The notes under the pieces were generated by a model. That model saw only the letters and a program-made list of their open reading frames with translations, did no database searches and was not told where the DNA came from. The translations under genes and the position numbers were made by a program. Below, one piece after another: positions 1 to 6,847 of a stretch of 9,592 bases of DNA. The stretch's first letter is position 1, and every line of letters starts with the position of its first letter. Origin of the DNA: Gallionella sp. UBA6045 (lineage in GTDB: Bacteria; Pseudomonadota; Gammaproteobacteria; Burkholderiales; Gallionellaceae); NCBI GenBank assembly GCA_002429165.1, contig DIYV01000091.1:11821-21412 (forward strand), in the 5' to 3' direction.

Positions 1-747
1 GATTCCGCATTGACCCTGGCGATAGCAGTCGATGCGCTGGGTGCCGACTTGGTCCATGCAGTGATGATGCCGTCACCCTATACCGCGCAAATCAGCCTTG
101 ACGATTCACGCGAGATGGTAAAAGTTCTTGGTGTGCGTTATGACGAAATCCACATCGAGGGGATGTTCCAAAGCTATTTGAACGCACTGGAACCAGCCTT
201 CACCGGACGCTCAGAGGATACCACCGAAGAAAACTTGCAGGCGCGCATACGCGGTAATTTGCTGATGGCCTTGTCCAACAAGCTCGGCTCGCTGGTATTG
301 ACCACCGGCAACAAGTCAGAAATGACCGTCGGTTATGCCACGCTCTATGGCGATATGGCGGGAGGCTTTGCGGTGTTGAAGGATGTCAGCAAAACGCTGG
401 TGTACCGTCTGGCGCGGTATCGCAACACACTGGGGAGGGTGATCCCCGAACGCATCATCACGCGCCCGCCCAGCGCCGAGTTGCGCGCGAACCAAACCGA
501 TCAGGACAGCCTGCCGCCCTATGATGTGCTGGATGACATCATGGCTTGCTATGTCGAACAAAATCTCGCGATTCCGGAAATCATCGCACGCGGCTTTAGC
601 GAAGCCGATGTCCGCCGGGTGGTGCATCTGATCCGCATCAGCGAATACAAGCGCCGCCAATCCGCGGTGGGTATACGCATCACTGAACGCAGCTATGGGA
701 AGGACTGGCGGTATCCGATCACGGTGCGTTACCAGGATGATTTCTAG
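1..747 (+). CDS. nadE: Glutamine-dependent NAD+ synthetase, C-terminal part (5' end outside window)
   Basis: Catalyses the last step of NAD+ synthesis: deamido-NAD (nicotinic acid adenine dinucleotide) is adenylated with ATP and amidated with ammonia, which the N-terminal glutaminase domain releases from glutamine. Only about 248 residues of the synthetase domain are present. The frame is open from base 1, where DSALTLA fits the end of the SGG(I/V)DS ATP-pyrophosphatase P-loop. Visible family signatures are ARIRGNLLMALSN (fragment residues 81-93), TTGNKSE (101-107) followed by YGDMAGGFAVLKDV, the RPPSAELR and DQDSLPPYDVLD stretches, and KRRQ...KDWRYPIT at the C terminus. Full-length bacterial two-domain NadE is roughly 540 aa, so about half, including the nitrilase-like glutaminase domain, lies to the left. 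It ends in TAG and I see no hairpin terminator after it. The next gene appears to have its own promoter. Confidence 0.96.
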   Translation, partial: DSALTLAIAVDALGADLVHAVMMPSPYTAQISLDDSREMVKVLGVRYDEIHIEGMFQSYLNALEPAFTGRSEDTTEENLQARIRGNLLMALSNKLGSLVLTTGNKSEMTVGYATLYGDMAGGFAVLKDVSKTLVYRLARYRNTLGRVIPERIITRPPSAELRANQTDQDSLPPYDVLDDIMACYVEQNLAIPEIIARGFSEADVRRVVHLIRISEYKRRQSAVGIRITERSYGKDWRYPITVRYQDDF

Positions 748-765
748 CGATCCACACTAATCTAA

Positions 766-802
766 TTCCTTTTTCCCGCAAGTTTTGCTACAATGCGCCG
801 CG
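766..802 (+). promoter_or_regulatory. Extended -10 promoter of the rimP-nusA-infB operon with GC-rich discriminator
   Basis: TACAAT at 789-794 matches the sigma-70 -10 consensus in five of six bases and is preceded by TG one base upstream (786-787), making an extended -10. With a 17-bp spacer the -35 would be TTCCTT (766-771), a poor match, which is common when an extended -10 is present. The bases just after the -10 (795-802, GCGCCGCG) are entirely G/C, the type of discriminator seen at stringently controlled promoters of translation genes. Transcription would begin near 801-803, only a few bases before the hairpin. Prediction from sequence only. Confidence 0.6.
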
Positions 803-806
803 TTTT

Positions 807-831
807 GAGATGGGCTTCGAGCCCGTTTTTC
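807..831 (+). terminator. Terminator-like leader hairpin (possible attenuator) before rimP
   Basis: GGGCT (812-816) pairs with AGCCC (820-824) around a three-base loop. The stem can be extended with weaker A-U and G-U pairs (807-811 with 825-829). Five T follow (826-830), so this has the form of a short intrinsic terminator. It lies between the predicted transcription start and rimP, with no gene of its own, so it would act as an attenuator of the rimP-nusA operon or as the end of any nadE read-through. A terminator-ending leader upstream of rimP is a known attenuator candidate in proteobacteria (Rfam has a rimP leader family). I have not tested this sequence against that model. Confidence 0.55.
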
Positions 832-848
832 ATTTGTGGGTCACAAAT
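832..848 (+). repeat. Perfect 7-bp inverted repeat just ahead of the rimP ATG
   Basis: ATTTGTG (832-838) and CACAAAT (842-848) are exact reverse complements separated by GGT. The repeat ends two bases before the ATG at 851 and contains an alternative in-frame GTG (836-838). In RNA it would form a compact hairpin right after the leader terminator. As DNA it could instead be a small operator-like dyad. It is the only sequence available for a ribosome-binding site of rimP, and its loop GGG (838-840) is the only weak Shine-Dalgarno candidate. Confidence 0.5.
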
Positions 849-850
849 TT

Positions 851-1276
851 ATGGATGTGGTGAAACTGGTCGAGACTACGGTAAGCGGTTTGGGCTATGA
901 GTTGGTGGATCTGGAACGTTCCGGGCGCGGCATGTTGCGTGTGCTCATCGACAAGCCGGAGGGCATCTCGGTGGATGATTGCCAGGTGGTCAGCAATCAG
1001 TTGACGCGCCTGTTTATGGTTGAGAACGTTGATTATGACCGCCTTGAAGTTTCGTCGCCGGGACTGGACAGGCCACTCAAGAAAGAGGCGGATTTTGTCA
1101 GGTTCGCGGGTGAAAAGGTACAACTGAAGCTGCGCATGCCCCTGGCGGGACGCAAGAATTTCGCTGGTGTGATAGTTGCGGTAAACGATGGGATATTGCA
1201 ATTGGATGTGGATGGCAACCAGGTAGCAATCGAGTTGTCGAATTTGGATAAGGCACGTTTAGTGCCGACCTTTTAG
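851..1276 (+). CDS. rimP: Ribosome maturation factor RimP
   Basis: RimP binds the pre-30S subunit and helps 16S rRNA and S12 mature in the cytoplasm. The protein is 141 aa from ATG 851, close to the usual 150 aa. An N-terminal alpha/beta domain holds [10 protein letters not shown] and [16 protein letters not shown], ending in the family hallmark [12 protein letters not shown] (residues 65-76). A C-terminal SH3-like domain runs from about residue 80 and closes with [13 protein letters not shown], like the E. coli ending. I chose ATG 851 because [20 protein letters not shown] lines up with family N termini. An in-frame GTG at 836 would add five residues (MGHKF) but has no ribosome-binding site either. 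First gene of the rimP-nusA-infB-rbfA-truB operon, preceded by promoter, hairpin and dyad. Confidence 0.95.
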   Translation: MDVVKLVETTVSGLGYELVDLERSGRGMLRVLIDKPEGISVDDCQVVSNQLTRLFMVENVDYDRLEVSSPGLDRPLKKEADFVRFAGEKVQLKLRMPLAGRKNFAGVIVAVNDGILQLDVDGNQVAIELSNLDKARLVPTF

Positions 1277-1282
1277 TTTGTA

Positions 1283-1320
1283 GGGTGCGTCCTGCGCACC
1301 ATGGTGCGCAAAACGCACCC
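1283..1320 (+). repeat. 38-bp palindromic element in the rimP-nusA gap
   Basis: The element has an outer stem GGGTGCGT (1283-1290) with ACGCACCC (1313-1320), a CCT/AAA internal loop, and an inner perfect 16-bp palindrome GCGCACCATGGTGCGC (1294-1309). It starts seven bases after the rimP stop and ends before the nusA ribosome-binding site. The form GTAGGGTGCG...CGCACCC resembles dispersed intergenic palindromes that I recall from several proteobacterial genomes (REP/MITE-like). No long T run follows it, so it is not a typical intrinsic terminator. In RNA it would be a very stable hairpin between two cotranscribed genes. Confidence 0.7.
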
Positions 1321-1334
1321 ACATGTGAGTAATT

Positions 1335-1342
1335 AGGCGGAG
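1335..1342 (+). promoter_or_regulatory. nusA ribosome-binding site
   Basis: AGGCGGAG with a GGAG core at 1339-1342 lies seven bases before the ATG at 1350. This is good spacing and fixes the nusA start. Confidence 0.7.
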
Positions 1343-1349
1343 ATATAGT

Positions 1350-2822
1350 ATGAGTCGTGAAATTTTGTTGTTGGTGGATGCGCTGTCCCGTGAAAAGAAC
1401 GTGGACAAGGAAGTTGTATTCGAATCGCTTGAATCGGCTCTTGCTTCTGCGACTAAAAAACGCTTTTCGGATGAAGCGGACGTGCGTGTTGCGATAGATC
1501 GCGATACTGGCGAGTATTCATCTTTCCGCCGCTGGGAAGTGATGGACGACGAAACCTTCGAGACTCCGGACCTGCACATCAAGCTGGAAGAAGCGCAAAA
1601 GCGCAATGCCGATATCCAGATCGGGGAGTTTATCGAGGAGCCTCTGGAATCCATCGATTTCGGGCGTATCGGGGCACAGGCTGCCAAGCAGGTGATCTTC
1701 CAGAAGATCCGCGATGCCGAGCGCGAGCAGGTGTTGGCCGACTTCATGGAACGCAAGGAACATCTGGTGTCGGGTACCGTCAAGCGGCTTGAGCGCGGCA
1801 GCGCGATCATCGAATTCGGCAAGATCGAAGCCTTGCTGCCACGCGACCAGATGATCGCCAAGGAAAATCTGCGCGTCGGGGATCGCATCAAGGCACACCT
1901 GCTGCGCGTCGATCGCAGCGCGCGCGGACCGCAGGTGATCCTGTCGCGAACATCATCTGAATTGCTGGTCAAGCTGTTCGAGCTGGAAGTCCCGGAAATA
2001 GAAGAAAAACTGCTGGAAATCGTCAGTGCCGCTCGCGATCCCGGTTCGCGCGCCAAGATTGCGGTCGTTTCGCATGACCCGCGCATAGACCCGATCGGCA
2101 CCTGCGTGGGAATGCGCGGTTCGCGCGTACAGGGCGTGACCAACGAACTTGCCGGCGAACGTGTGGATATCATACTGTGGGCCGAAGATCCTGCCACCTA
2201 CGTCATCAACGCACTGGCCCCGGCAGAGGTGAGCAGCATCGTCGTGGATGAAGAACGGCACAGTATGGATGTGGTGGTTGAAGAAGAAAACTTGGCACAG
2301 GCGATCGGTCGCGGCGGCCAGAACGTGCGCCTGGCCAGCGAACTGACCGGTTGGGAACTCAATATCATGACGGTCGAGCAGTCCAGCGAAAAGCACAACG
2401 AAGAGTTTTCCAACACTCGTGCGGTGTTCATGGACAAGCTCGATGTGGACGAAGAAGTCGCCGATATACTGGTACAGGAAGGTTTCAATACGCTGGAGGA
2501 AGTTGCGTATGTGCCGCTGGAGGAAATGCTGGAGATTGAATCATTCGACGAAGCGACGGTGAACGAGTTGCGCAGCCGCGCGCGCAATGCACTGTTGACA
2601 GCGGCGATCGCCAGCGAAGAAAAAGTGGAGCACGGTATCGAGGATTTGCTCAAGCTGGAAGGCATGGATGAAGAAACGGCTCGCACTTTGGCTGCCAAAG
2701 GAGTGGCTACACAAGAGCAATTGGCAGACCTGGATGTGGATGAGTTGGTGGAGCTGTCGGGTATGGATAGCGAACGTGCCAACACATTGATTATGACGGC
2801 ACGCGCGCCTTGGTTTGCTTAA
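1350..2822 (+). CDS. nusA: Transcription termination/antitermination factor NusA
   Basis: NusA binds RNA polymerase near the RNA exit channel, promotes pausing and hairpin-dependent termination, and takes part in rRNA and phage antitermination. At 490 aa it has the full proteobacterial layout: N-terminal polymerase-binding domain (about 1-130), S1 domain (about 138-202, [17 protein letters not shown]), KH1 with GMRG (254-257), KH2 with GRGG (320-323), and two C-terminal acidic repeats (about 365-415 and 435-490) with helix-hairpin-helix character ([29 protein letters not shown]). The two acidic repeats are absent in Gram-positive NusA and present in proteobacteria, where they contact the alpha subunit CTD and N protein in E. 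coli. The frame is intact. It lies between rimP and infB, as in most bacteria. NusA itself may control the leader hairpin of this operon (inference). Confidence 0.98.
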   Translation: MSREILLLVDALSREKNVDKEVVFESLESALASATKKRFSDEADVRVAIDRDTGEYSSFRRWEVMDDETFETPDLHIKLEEAQKRNADIQIGEFIEEPLESIDFGRIGAQAAKQVIFQKIRDAEREQVLADFMERKEHLVSGTVKRLERGSAIIEFGKIEALLPRDQMIAKENLRVGDRIKAHLLRVDRSARGPQVILSRTSSELLVKLFELEVPEIEEKLLEIVSAARDPGSRAKIAVVSHDPRIDPIGTCVGMRGSRVQGVTNELAGERVDIILWAEDPATYVINALAPAEVSSIVVDEERHSMDVVVEEENLAQAIGRGGQNVRLASELTGWELNIMTVEQSSEKHNEEFSNTRAVFMDKLDVDEEVADILVQEGFNTLEEVAYVPLEEMLEIESFDEATVNELRSRARNALLTAAIASEEKVEHGIEDLLKLEGMDEETARTLAAKGVATQEQLADLDVDELVELSGMDSERANTLIMTARAPWFA

Positions 2823-2834
2823 CAGGGTGTGATT

Positions 2835-2840
2835 AGAGGA
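2835..2840 (+). promoter_or_regulatory. infB ribosome-binding site
   Basis: AGAGGA lies five bases before the ATG at 2846, in the 23-base gap after the nusA stop. A standard Shine-Dalgarno sequence that supports the IF2 start. Confidence 0.7.
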
Positions 2841-2845
2841 AAGTA

Positions 2846-5434
2846 ATGGGAAAATTGAATGTAGCGCAATTTGCGACTGAACTGGGATTGCCGGTTACCT
2901 TGCTGCTTGAGCAGTTGCAGGCGGCAGGTATTGCCAAGGAGCAGGAGTCCGACCCGATGTCGGAAAAGGACAAGGCGAAATTGCTGGAACACTTGCGTCA
3001 GTCGCATGGTGGCGACAAGCCCGCCAAGAAGATTACCTTGATCCGTCGCGAAACCACCGAGATCAAGAAAGCTGATAGCTCCGGCCGTGCACGCACCATT
3101 CAAGTGGAGGTGCGCAAACGCCGCGTGGTTGCTCCGACTGCGGCCGCTGAAGCTGCTGCGCCAGTCGCACCCGTTGAAGCTGTTGCAGCGCCAAAAAAGG
3201 GCAAAGCTGCCAAGGTCGTGGATGAAAAGGAACTGGCTACACGTGAAGAGGAAGCGCGTCTGCATGCCGAGTTGGCGACGCGTCAGGCAGCCGAAGTTCA
3301 AGCCAAACAGGAACGCACCAAACGCAAAACCACCAAGAAGGCAGCTGAGCCTGAATTGCCTCCCGTCGTCGCAGAGGTCGCCAAGGTCGAGCAGGCCGCA
3401 CCTGTTGTAGCAGCGGCCGCGGCGGCGAATCTGGCTGAAGGAACATTGCACAAGCCGACTCCGAAGCCCGGTGACAAGATCGCCAAACCTAGCAAAAAAC
3501 CCAAACCGGAAGCCAAGGCCAGTCCGTGGGACGAAAAGGGACACAAGAAGCGCACTCCGGTCAAAACCGGTGAGAAACCAGGCATCTGGACATCTCCCGT
3601 ACGTGCACCGCGCCATGACAAACACGCCAAGCATGCCGCCGAACCTGAACACGCATTCTCGTTGCCGACGGAACCTATCGTGCATGAAGTAGCTGTTCCG
3701 GAAACCATTACTGTTGCCGAATTGGCGCAGAAGATGTCGATCAAGGCTTCCGAGATCATCAAGGTGCTGATGAAAATGGGTTTGATGGTGACCATCAACC
3801 AGGTGCTCGATCAGGAAACTGCGATGATCGTGGTGGAAGAGATGGGTCACGTCGCCAAGGCTGCCAAGCTGGATGATCCGGATGCATATTTGATGGATAC
3901 CGAAGAGCATCACGATTTGGTGCTGGAACCGCGCGCACCGGTCGTCACCGTGATGGGTCACGTGGATCACGGCAAGACTTCGCTGCTCGATTACATACGC
4001 CGCACCCGTGTCGCATCTGGTGAAGCGGGCGGTATCACCCAGCACATCGGGGCATATCACGTCGATACGCCGCGCGGCATGGTCACTTTCCTCGACACAC
4101 CGGGTCACGAGGCATTTACCGCAATGCGTGCACGCGGCGCCAAAGCGACCGACATCGTGATTCTGGTAGTGGCCGCAGACGACGGTGTGATGCCGCAAAC
4201 CAGGGAAGCCATCGCGCACGCCAGGGCCGCAGAGGTTCCGCTGGTGGTGGCTTTGACCAAGGTCGACAAACCCGATGCCAACGTCGAGAAAGTCAAACAG
4301 GAACTGGCCGCCGAGGGCGTCACGCCGGAAGACTGGGGTGGTGATTCGATGTTCGTCGAGGTTTCATCCAAGACCGGGCAGGGCATAGACCAATTGCTGG
4401 AAGGCGTATTGCTGCAAGCCGAAGTGCTGGAACTCAAAGCGCCGCGCACCACCCACGCCAAGGGGCTGGTGATCGAAGCGCGTCTGGACAAGGGCAAGGG
4501 GCCGGTCGCTACCGTACTGATACAGTCCGGCACGATGAAGCGCGGCGATGCGGTACTGGTCGGCTCGGTGTTCGGCCGGGTGCGCGCGATGCTGGATGAA
4601 ACCGGCAAGGCAATTACCGAGGCTGGCCCGTCCATCCCTGTCGAGATACAAGGCTTGTCCGAAGTGCCTGTCGCCGGAGAAGAATTGATGGTGCTGGCCG
4701 ACGAAAAACGCGCCCGTGAAATTGCCCAGTTCCGTCAGGGCAAGTATCGCGGCGTGAAACTCGCCAAGCAGCAGGCCGCCAAGCTGGAAAACATGTTTGA
4801 ACAAATGGCCGAAGGTGAAGTGGGAATCCTGTCCCTGATCGTGAAATCCGACGTGCAGGGTTCCGCCGAGGCGATTGCGCAATCACTGCAAAAGCTTTCC
4901 ACCAACGAGGTCAAGGTCAATCTGATCCACGGCGGCGTGGGGGCGATTACCGAGTCGGATGTCAATCTGGCACTGGCCTCCAAAGCGATCATTATCGGCT
5001 TCAACACCCGTGCCGATGCGGCCGCGCGCAAACTCGCCGAAGCCAACGGCGTGGACATCCGCTACTACAACATCATCTACGCGATGGTGGACGAGATCAA
5101 GGCGGCGCTGTCAGGCATGCTGGCCCCGGAGAAACGCGAAAGCATCATGGGCACAGTCGAAGTGCGCCAGGTGTTCACCGTTTCCAAGATAGGTACGATC
5201 GCCGGTTGTATGGTGCTGGACGGCGTGATCAAGCGCGGAGCAAAAGTGCGCGTGATGCGCGGAGATGAGTTGATACACGAAGGTGAGCTGGATTCCTTGA
5301 AGCGCTTCAAGGATGACGTGAAGGAAGTCAAAGCCAATTTCGAGTGCGGCCTGTCGGTGAAGAATTTCAACGACCTGGTAGTGGGCGACAAACTTGAAGC
5401 CTACGAAATCGTCGAGGTTGCGCGCGCGCTGTAA
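2846..5434 (+). CDS. infB: Translation initiation factor IF-2
   Basis: IF2 is the GTPase that delivers fMet-tRNA to the 30S subunit and drives 50S joining. The protein is 862 aa, near the E. coli length of 890. Order of parts: IF2_N subdomain (about 1-52, [20 protein letters not shown]); a long Ala/Lys/Glu/Pro-rich linker (about 53-284); a second IF2_N-type subdomain (about 285-340, [20 protein letters not shown]); the G domain with G1 GHVDHGKT (371-378), G3 DTPGH (417-421), G4 TKVD (471-474) and G5 SSKTG (507-511); then the beta-barrel domain and C-terminal C1 and C2 domains that bind fMet-tRNA. G4 has Thr where NKxD is canonical; I recall TKxD as common in betaproteobacterial IF2, so it need not be a defect. 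The stop codon overlaps the rbfA start. I saw no strong case for an internal start giving a short IF2 isoform. Confidence 0.98.
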   Translation: MGKLNVAQFATELGLPVTLLLEQLQAAGIAKEQESDPMSEKDKAKLLEHLRQSHGGDKPAKKITLIRRETTEIKKADSSGRARTIQVEVRKRRVVAPTAAAEAAAPVAPVEAVAAPKKGKAAKVVDEKELATREEEARLHAELATRQAAEVQAKQERTKRKTTKKAAEPELPPVVAEVAKVEQAAPVVAAAAAANLAEGTLHKPTPKPGDKIAKPSKKPKPEAKASPWDEKGHKKRTPVKTGEKPGIWTSPVRAPRHDKHAKHAAEPEHAFSLPTEPIVHEVAVPETITVAELAQKMSIKASEIIKVLMKMGLMVTINQVLDQETAMIVVEEMGHVAKAAKLDDPDAYLMDTEEHHDLVLEPRAPVVTVMGHVDHGKTSLLDYIRRTRVASGEAGGITQHIGAYHVDTPRGMVTFLDTPGHEAFTAMRARGAKATDIVILVVAADDGVMPQTREAIAHARAAEVPLVVALTKVDKPDANVEKVKQELAAEGVTPEDWGGDSMFVEVSSKTGQGIDQLLEGVLLQAEVLELKAPRTTHAKGLVIEARLDKGKGPVATVLIQSGTMKRGDAVLVGSVFGRVRAMLDETGKAITEAGPSIPVEIQGLSEVPVAGEELMVLADEKRAREIAQFRQGKYRGVKLAKQQAAKLENMFEQMAEGEVGILSLIVKSDVQGSAEAIAQSLQKLSTNEVKVNLIHGGVGAITESDVNLALASKAIIIGFNTRADAAARKLAEANGVDIRYYNIIYAMVDEIKAALSGMLAPEKRESIMGTVEVRQVFTVSKIGTIAGCMVLDGVIKRGAKVRVMRGDELIHEGELDSLKRFKDDVKEVKANFECGLSVKNFNDLVVGDKLEAYEIVEVARAL

Positions 5435-5859
5435 TGGCCAATTTCGCCAGAACTGATCGCATCGCACAGCAAATGCAGCGGGAAATTGCCGAGCTGGTGC
5501 GCCTGCGAATCAACGATCCGCGCGTGCGTCTGGTGACCATCACCGGCGTGGAAGTGGCGGGCGACTATTCCCATGCCAAGGTTTTTTTCACCCGCCTGGA
5601 TGGCAAGCACGAAGAAGCCCAGCAAGGTTTGGAGAGCGCCAGCGGTTTTCTGCGCAGCCAGCTGGCGCACAGCATCAAGCTGCGCATCATGCCGCAATTG
5701 CATTTCGTCTTCGATGCATCGGTGGAGCGCGGCAGCCACCTGTCGCAACTCATCGACCAGGCGGTTGCCAGCGATAAGCTACATCCCGACAATTCAACCC
5801 CTGATGGAAACGACAACCCCCTGACCCCCTTATCAGGGGGAAAACCAGGGGAGGAGTAG
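5434..5859 (+). CDS. rbfA: 30S ribosome-binding factor RbfA with repeat-encoded tail
   Basis: RbfA is a KH-fold protein that binds immature 30S subunits, helps process the 16S 5' end and is needed for growth in the cold. Length is 141 aa. The conserved body is RTDRIAQQMQREIAELV, INDPRVRLVTITGVEV, DYSHAKVFFTRLDG and LRIMPQLHFVFDASVERGSHLSQLID. The ATG overlaps the infB stop as TAATG, so translation is probably coupled. The last 20-25 residues, after about residue 115, are a Pro/Gly/Asn-rich disordered-looking tail (NPLTPLSGGKPGEE at the end). It is encoded by a C/G palindrome, and I suspect the DNA rather than the protein is what is under selection. The stop TAG directly abuts the truB GTG. 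Confidence 0.96.
   Translation: MANFARTDRIAQQMQREIAELVRLRINDPRVRLVTITGVEVAGDYSHAKVFFTRLDGKHEEAQQGLESASGFLRSQLAHSIKLRIMPQLHFVFDASVERGSHLSQLIDQAVASDKLHPDNSTPDGNDNPLTPLSGGKPGEE
5817..5851 (+). repeat. Nested hairpin at rbfA 3' end that can pair with the truB ribosome-binding site
   Basis: The inner stem is CCCCCT (5825-5830) with AGGGGG (5835-5840) and a four-base loop TATC. The outer stem is CCCCT (5818-5822) with AGGGG (5847-5851), separated by an asymmetric internal loop (GA against AAAACC plus flanking bases). Another CCCCTGA copy lies at 5798-5804. The structure is inside the rbfA coding frame. Its outer 3' arm overlaps the truB Shine-Dalgarno GGGGAGG, so folding would hide it. The asymmetric nested form also resembles dispersed palindromic repeats. 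Confidence 0.6.
5848..5856 (+). promoter_or_regulatory. truB ribosome-binding site inside the rbfA 3' end
   Basis: GGGGAGGAG lies within the last rbfA codons. The GGAGG core (5850-5854) is five bases before the GTG at 5860, which decides this non-AUG start. Part of it (5848-5851) is the 3' arm of the nested hairpin, so access could depend on ribosomes translating rbfA. Confidence 0.65.
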
Positions 5860-6789
5860 GTGGTTCGCACTTATCGTCCGCTGGACGGCGTGCTGTTGTT
5901 CGACAAGCCGCTGGAATTAAGCTCCAACACCGCACTGCAAAAAGTCCGCCGCCTGTTCCAGGCCGAAAAGGCCGGGCATACCGGCACGCTCGATCCTCTC
6001 GCGACCGGCCTGTTGCCGATCTGTTTTGGCGAAGCCACCAAATTTTCCATGGCTTTGCTGGATGCCGACAAAACCTATCGCGCCTTGCTGCGCCTGGGGC
6101 AAACCACCACCACCGGCGATGCCGAAGGCGAGATCACAGCCGAATATCCGGTCGAGGTCATGCAGGCCGATGTCGATGCGGTGCTGGTAAAATTCCGCGG
6201 CGAGATACAACAGCTCCCGCCCATGCACAGCGCACTCAAACACCAGGGCAAGCCGCTCTACGAATATATCCGCAAAGGTGAAACCATAGAACGCGAACTG
6301 CGTGATGTGGTGATACACGAGCTGCTGCTGAATTCATTTTCCGGAAACGAGATGGACATCACCGTGCGCTGCAGCAAGGGCACATACATCCGCACCCTTG
6401 CCGAAGACATCGGCGCGGCGCTCGGCTGCGGTGCACATCTGATCGGCCTGCGCCGTACCGCGATCGCGCATTTTGATCTGGGCAACAGCTACACCCTGCA
6501 GCAATTGACCGAAATGAGCGAGGCCGAACGCGACGCCCGCATCCTGCCGCTGGAAAGCCTGATGCCCGACATGCCCAAGCTGCAACTGGATGCCGTGCAG
6601 GTCCAGCGCCTGGCACAGGGGCAACGGCTGGGGCTGGACACAGGTTTGCCGGATGGCAAGATCAGCCTGCATGGACCGCAGGGGTTCATCGGGGTAGGTC
6701 TGTTGCAAGGACGCCGACTCGCTCCCGAGCGGCTGTTATCCGATGTGGCAAAACTAGCGGCAAGCAATCCACCTCCAGGTCTCGATTAA
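5860..6789 (+). CDS. truB: tRNA pseudouridine(55) synthase TruB
   Basis: Converts U55 in the T loop of nearly all tRNAs to pseudouridine. Length is 309 aa, matching the family (E. coli 314). The GHTGTLDPLATGLLP motif carries the catalytic Asp45 (E. coli Asp48). DKTYRALLRLG gives the conserved Tyr73, and CSKGTYIRTLAEDIG gives Arg178, at the same offset from the E. coli residues. The region after about residue 240 fits the C-terminal PUA-like domain found in proteobacterial TruB (QGFIGVGLLQGRRLAPERLL). The start is GTG, directly after the rbfA stop, with a strong Shine-Dalgarno inside rbfA. It is the last recognisable member of the operon. rpsO and pnp, which often follow truB, are not here. 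No clear terminator follows. Confidence 0.97.
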   Translation: MVRTYRPLDGVLLFDKPLELSSNTALQKVRRLFQAEKAGHTGTLDPLATGLLPICFGEATKFSMALLDADKTYRALLRLGQTTTTGDAEGEITAEYPVEVMQADVDAVLVKFRGEIQQLPPMHSALKHQGKPLYEYIRKGETIERELRDVVIHELLLNSFSGNEMDITVRCSKGTYIRTLAEDIGAALGCGAHLIGLRRTAIAHFDLGNSYTLQQLTEMSEAERDARILPLESLMPDMPKLQLDAVQVQRLAQGQRLGLDTGLPDGKISLHGPQGFIGVGLLQGRRLAPERLLSDVAKLAASNPPPGLD

Positions 6790-6799
6790 ATAGCGGCTG

Positions 6800-6808
6800 T
6801 GCTAAAGT
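6800..6808 (+). promoter_or_regulatory. Weak extended -10 candidate upstream of the lipoprotein gene
   Basis: TGC followed by TAAAGT (6803-6808) resembles an extended -10 element, four of six bases matching TATAAT. The hexamer 17 bp upstream (TCTCGA) is a poor -35. It would give a leader of about 30 bases before ATG 6848. It is the best candidate in the 58-bp gap, but read-through from truB is equally possible. Confidence 0.22.
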
Positions 6809-6847
6809 AAGTCCCGCCCAATTCAAGGTTGTCATATCGCTTGCACC

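Noticed and set aside
781..850. tRNA gene in the rimP upstream region, as metY is found upstream of rimP in E. coli
   Set aside because: The gap is too short and shows no acceptor/T-arm pattern, only the promoter and hairpins.
1283..1320. Intrinsic terminator between rimP and nusA
   Set aside because: The stem is strong but is followed by ACATGTGAG, not a T run, so it is not a standard terminator.
1259..2197. 312-codon open frame on the - strand opposite nusA
   Set aside because: Ser/Arg/Thr-rich shadow of the NusA frame with no domain or ribosome-binding site.
2819..4219. Long open frame of 466 codons on the - strand opposite infB
   Set aside because: It lies wholly over the clear IF2 coding frame, has His/Arg/Phe-rich composition typical of antisense reading, and no recognisable domain.
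6803..6829. Sigma-28 (flagellar) promoter from CTAAAG upstream of the lipoprotein gene
   Set aside because: The required GCCGATAA-type -10 is not present at the right distance.
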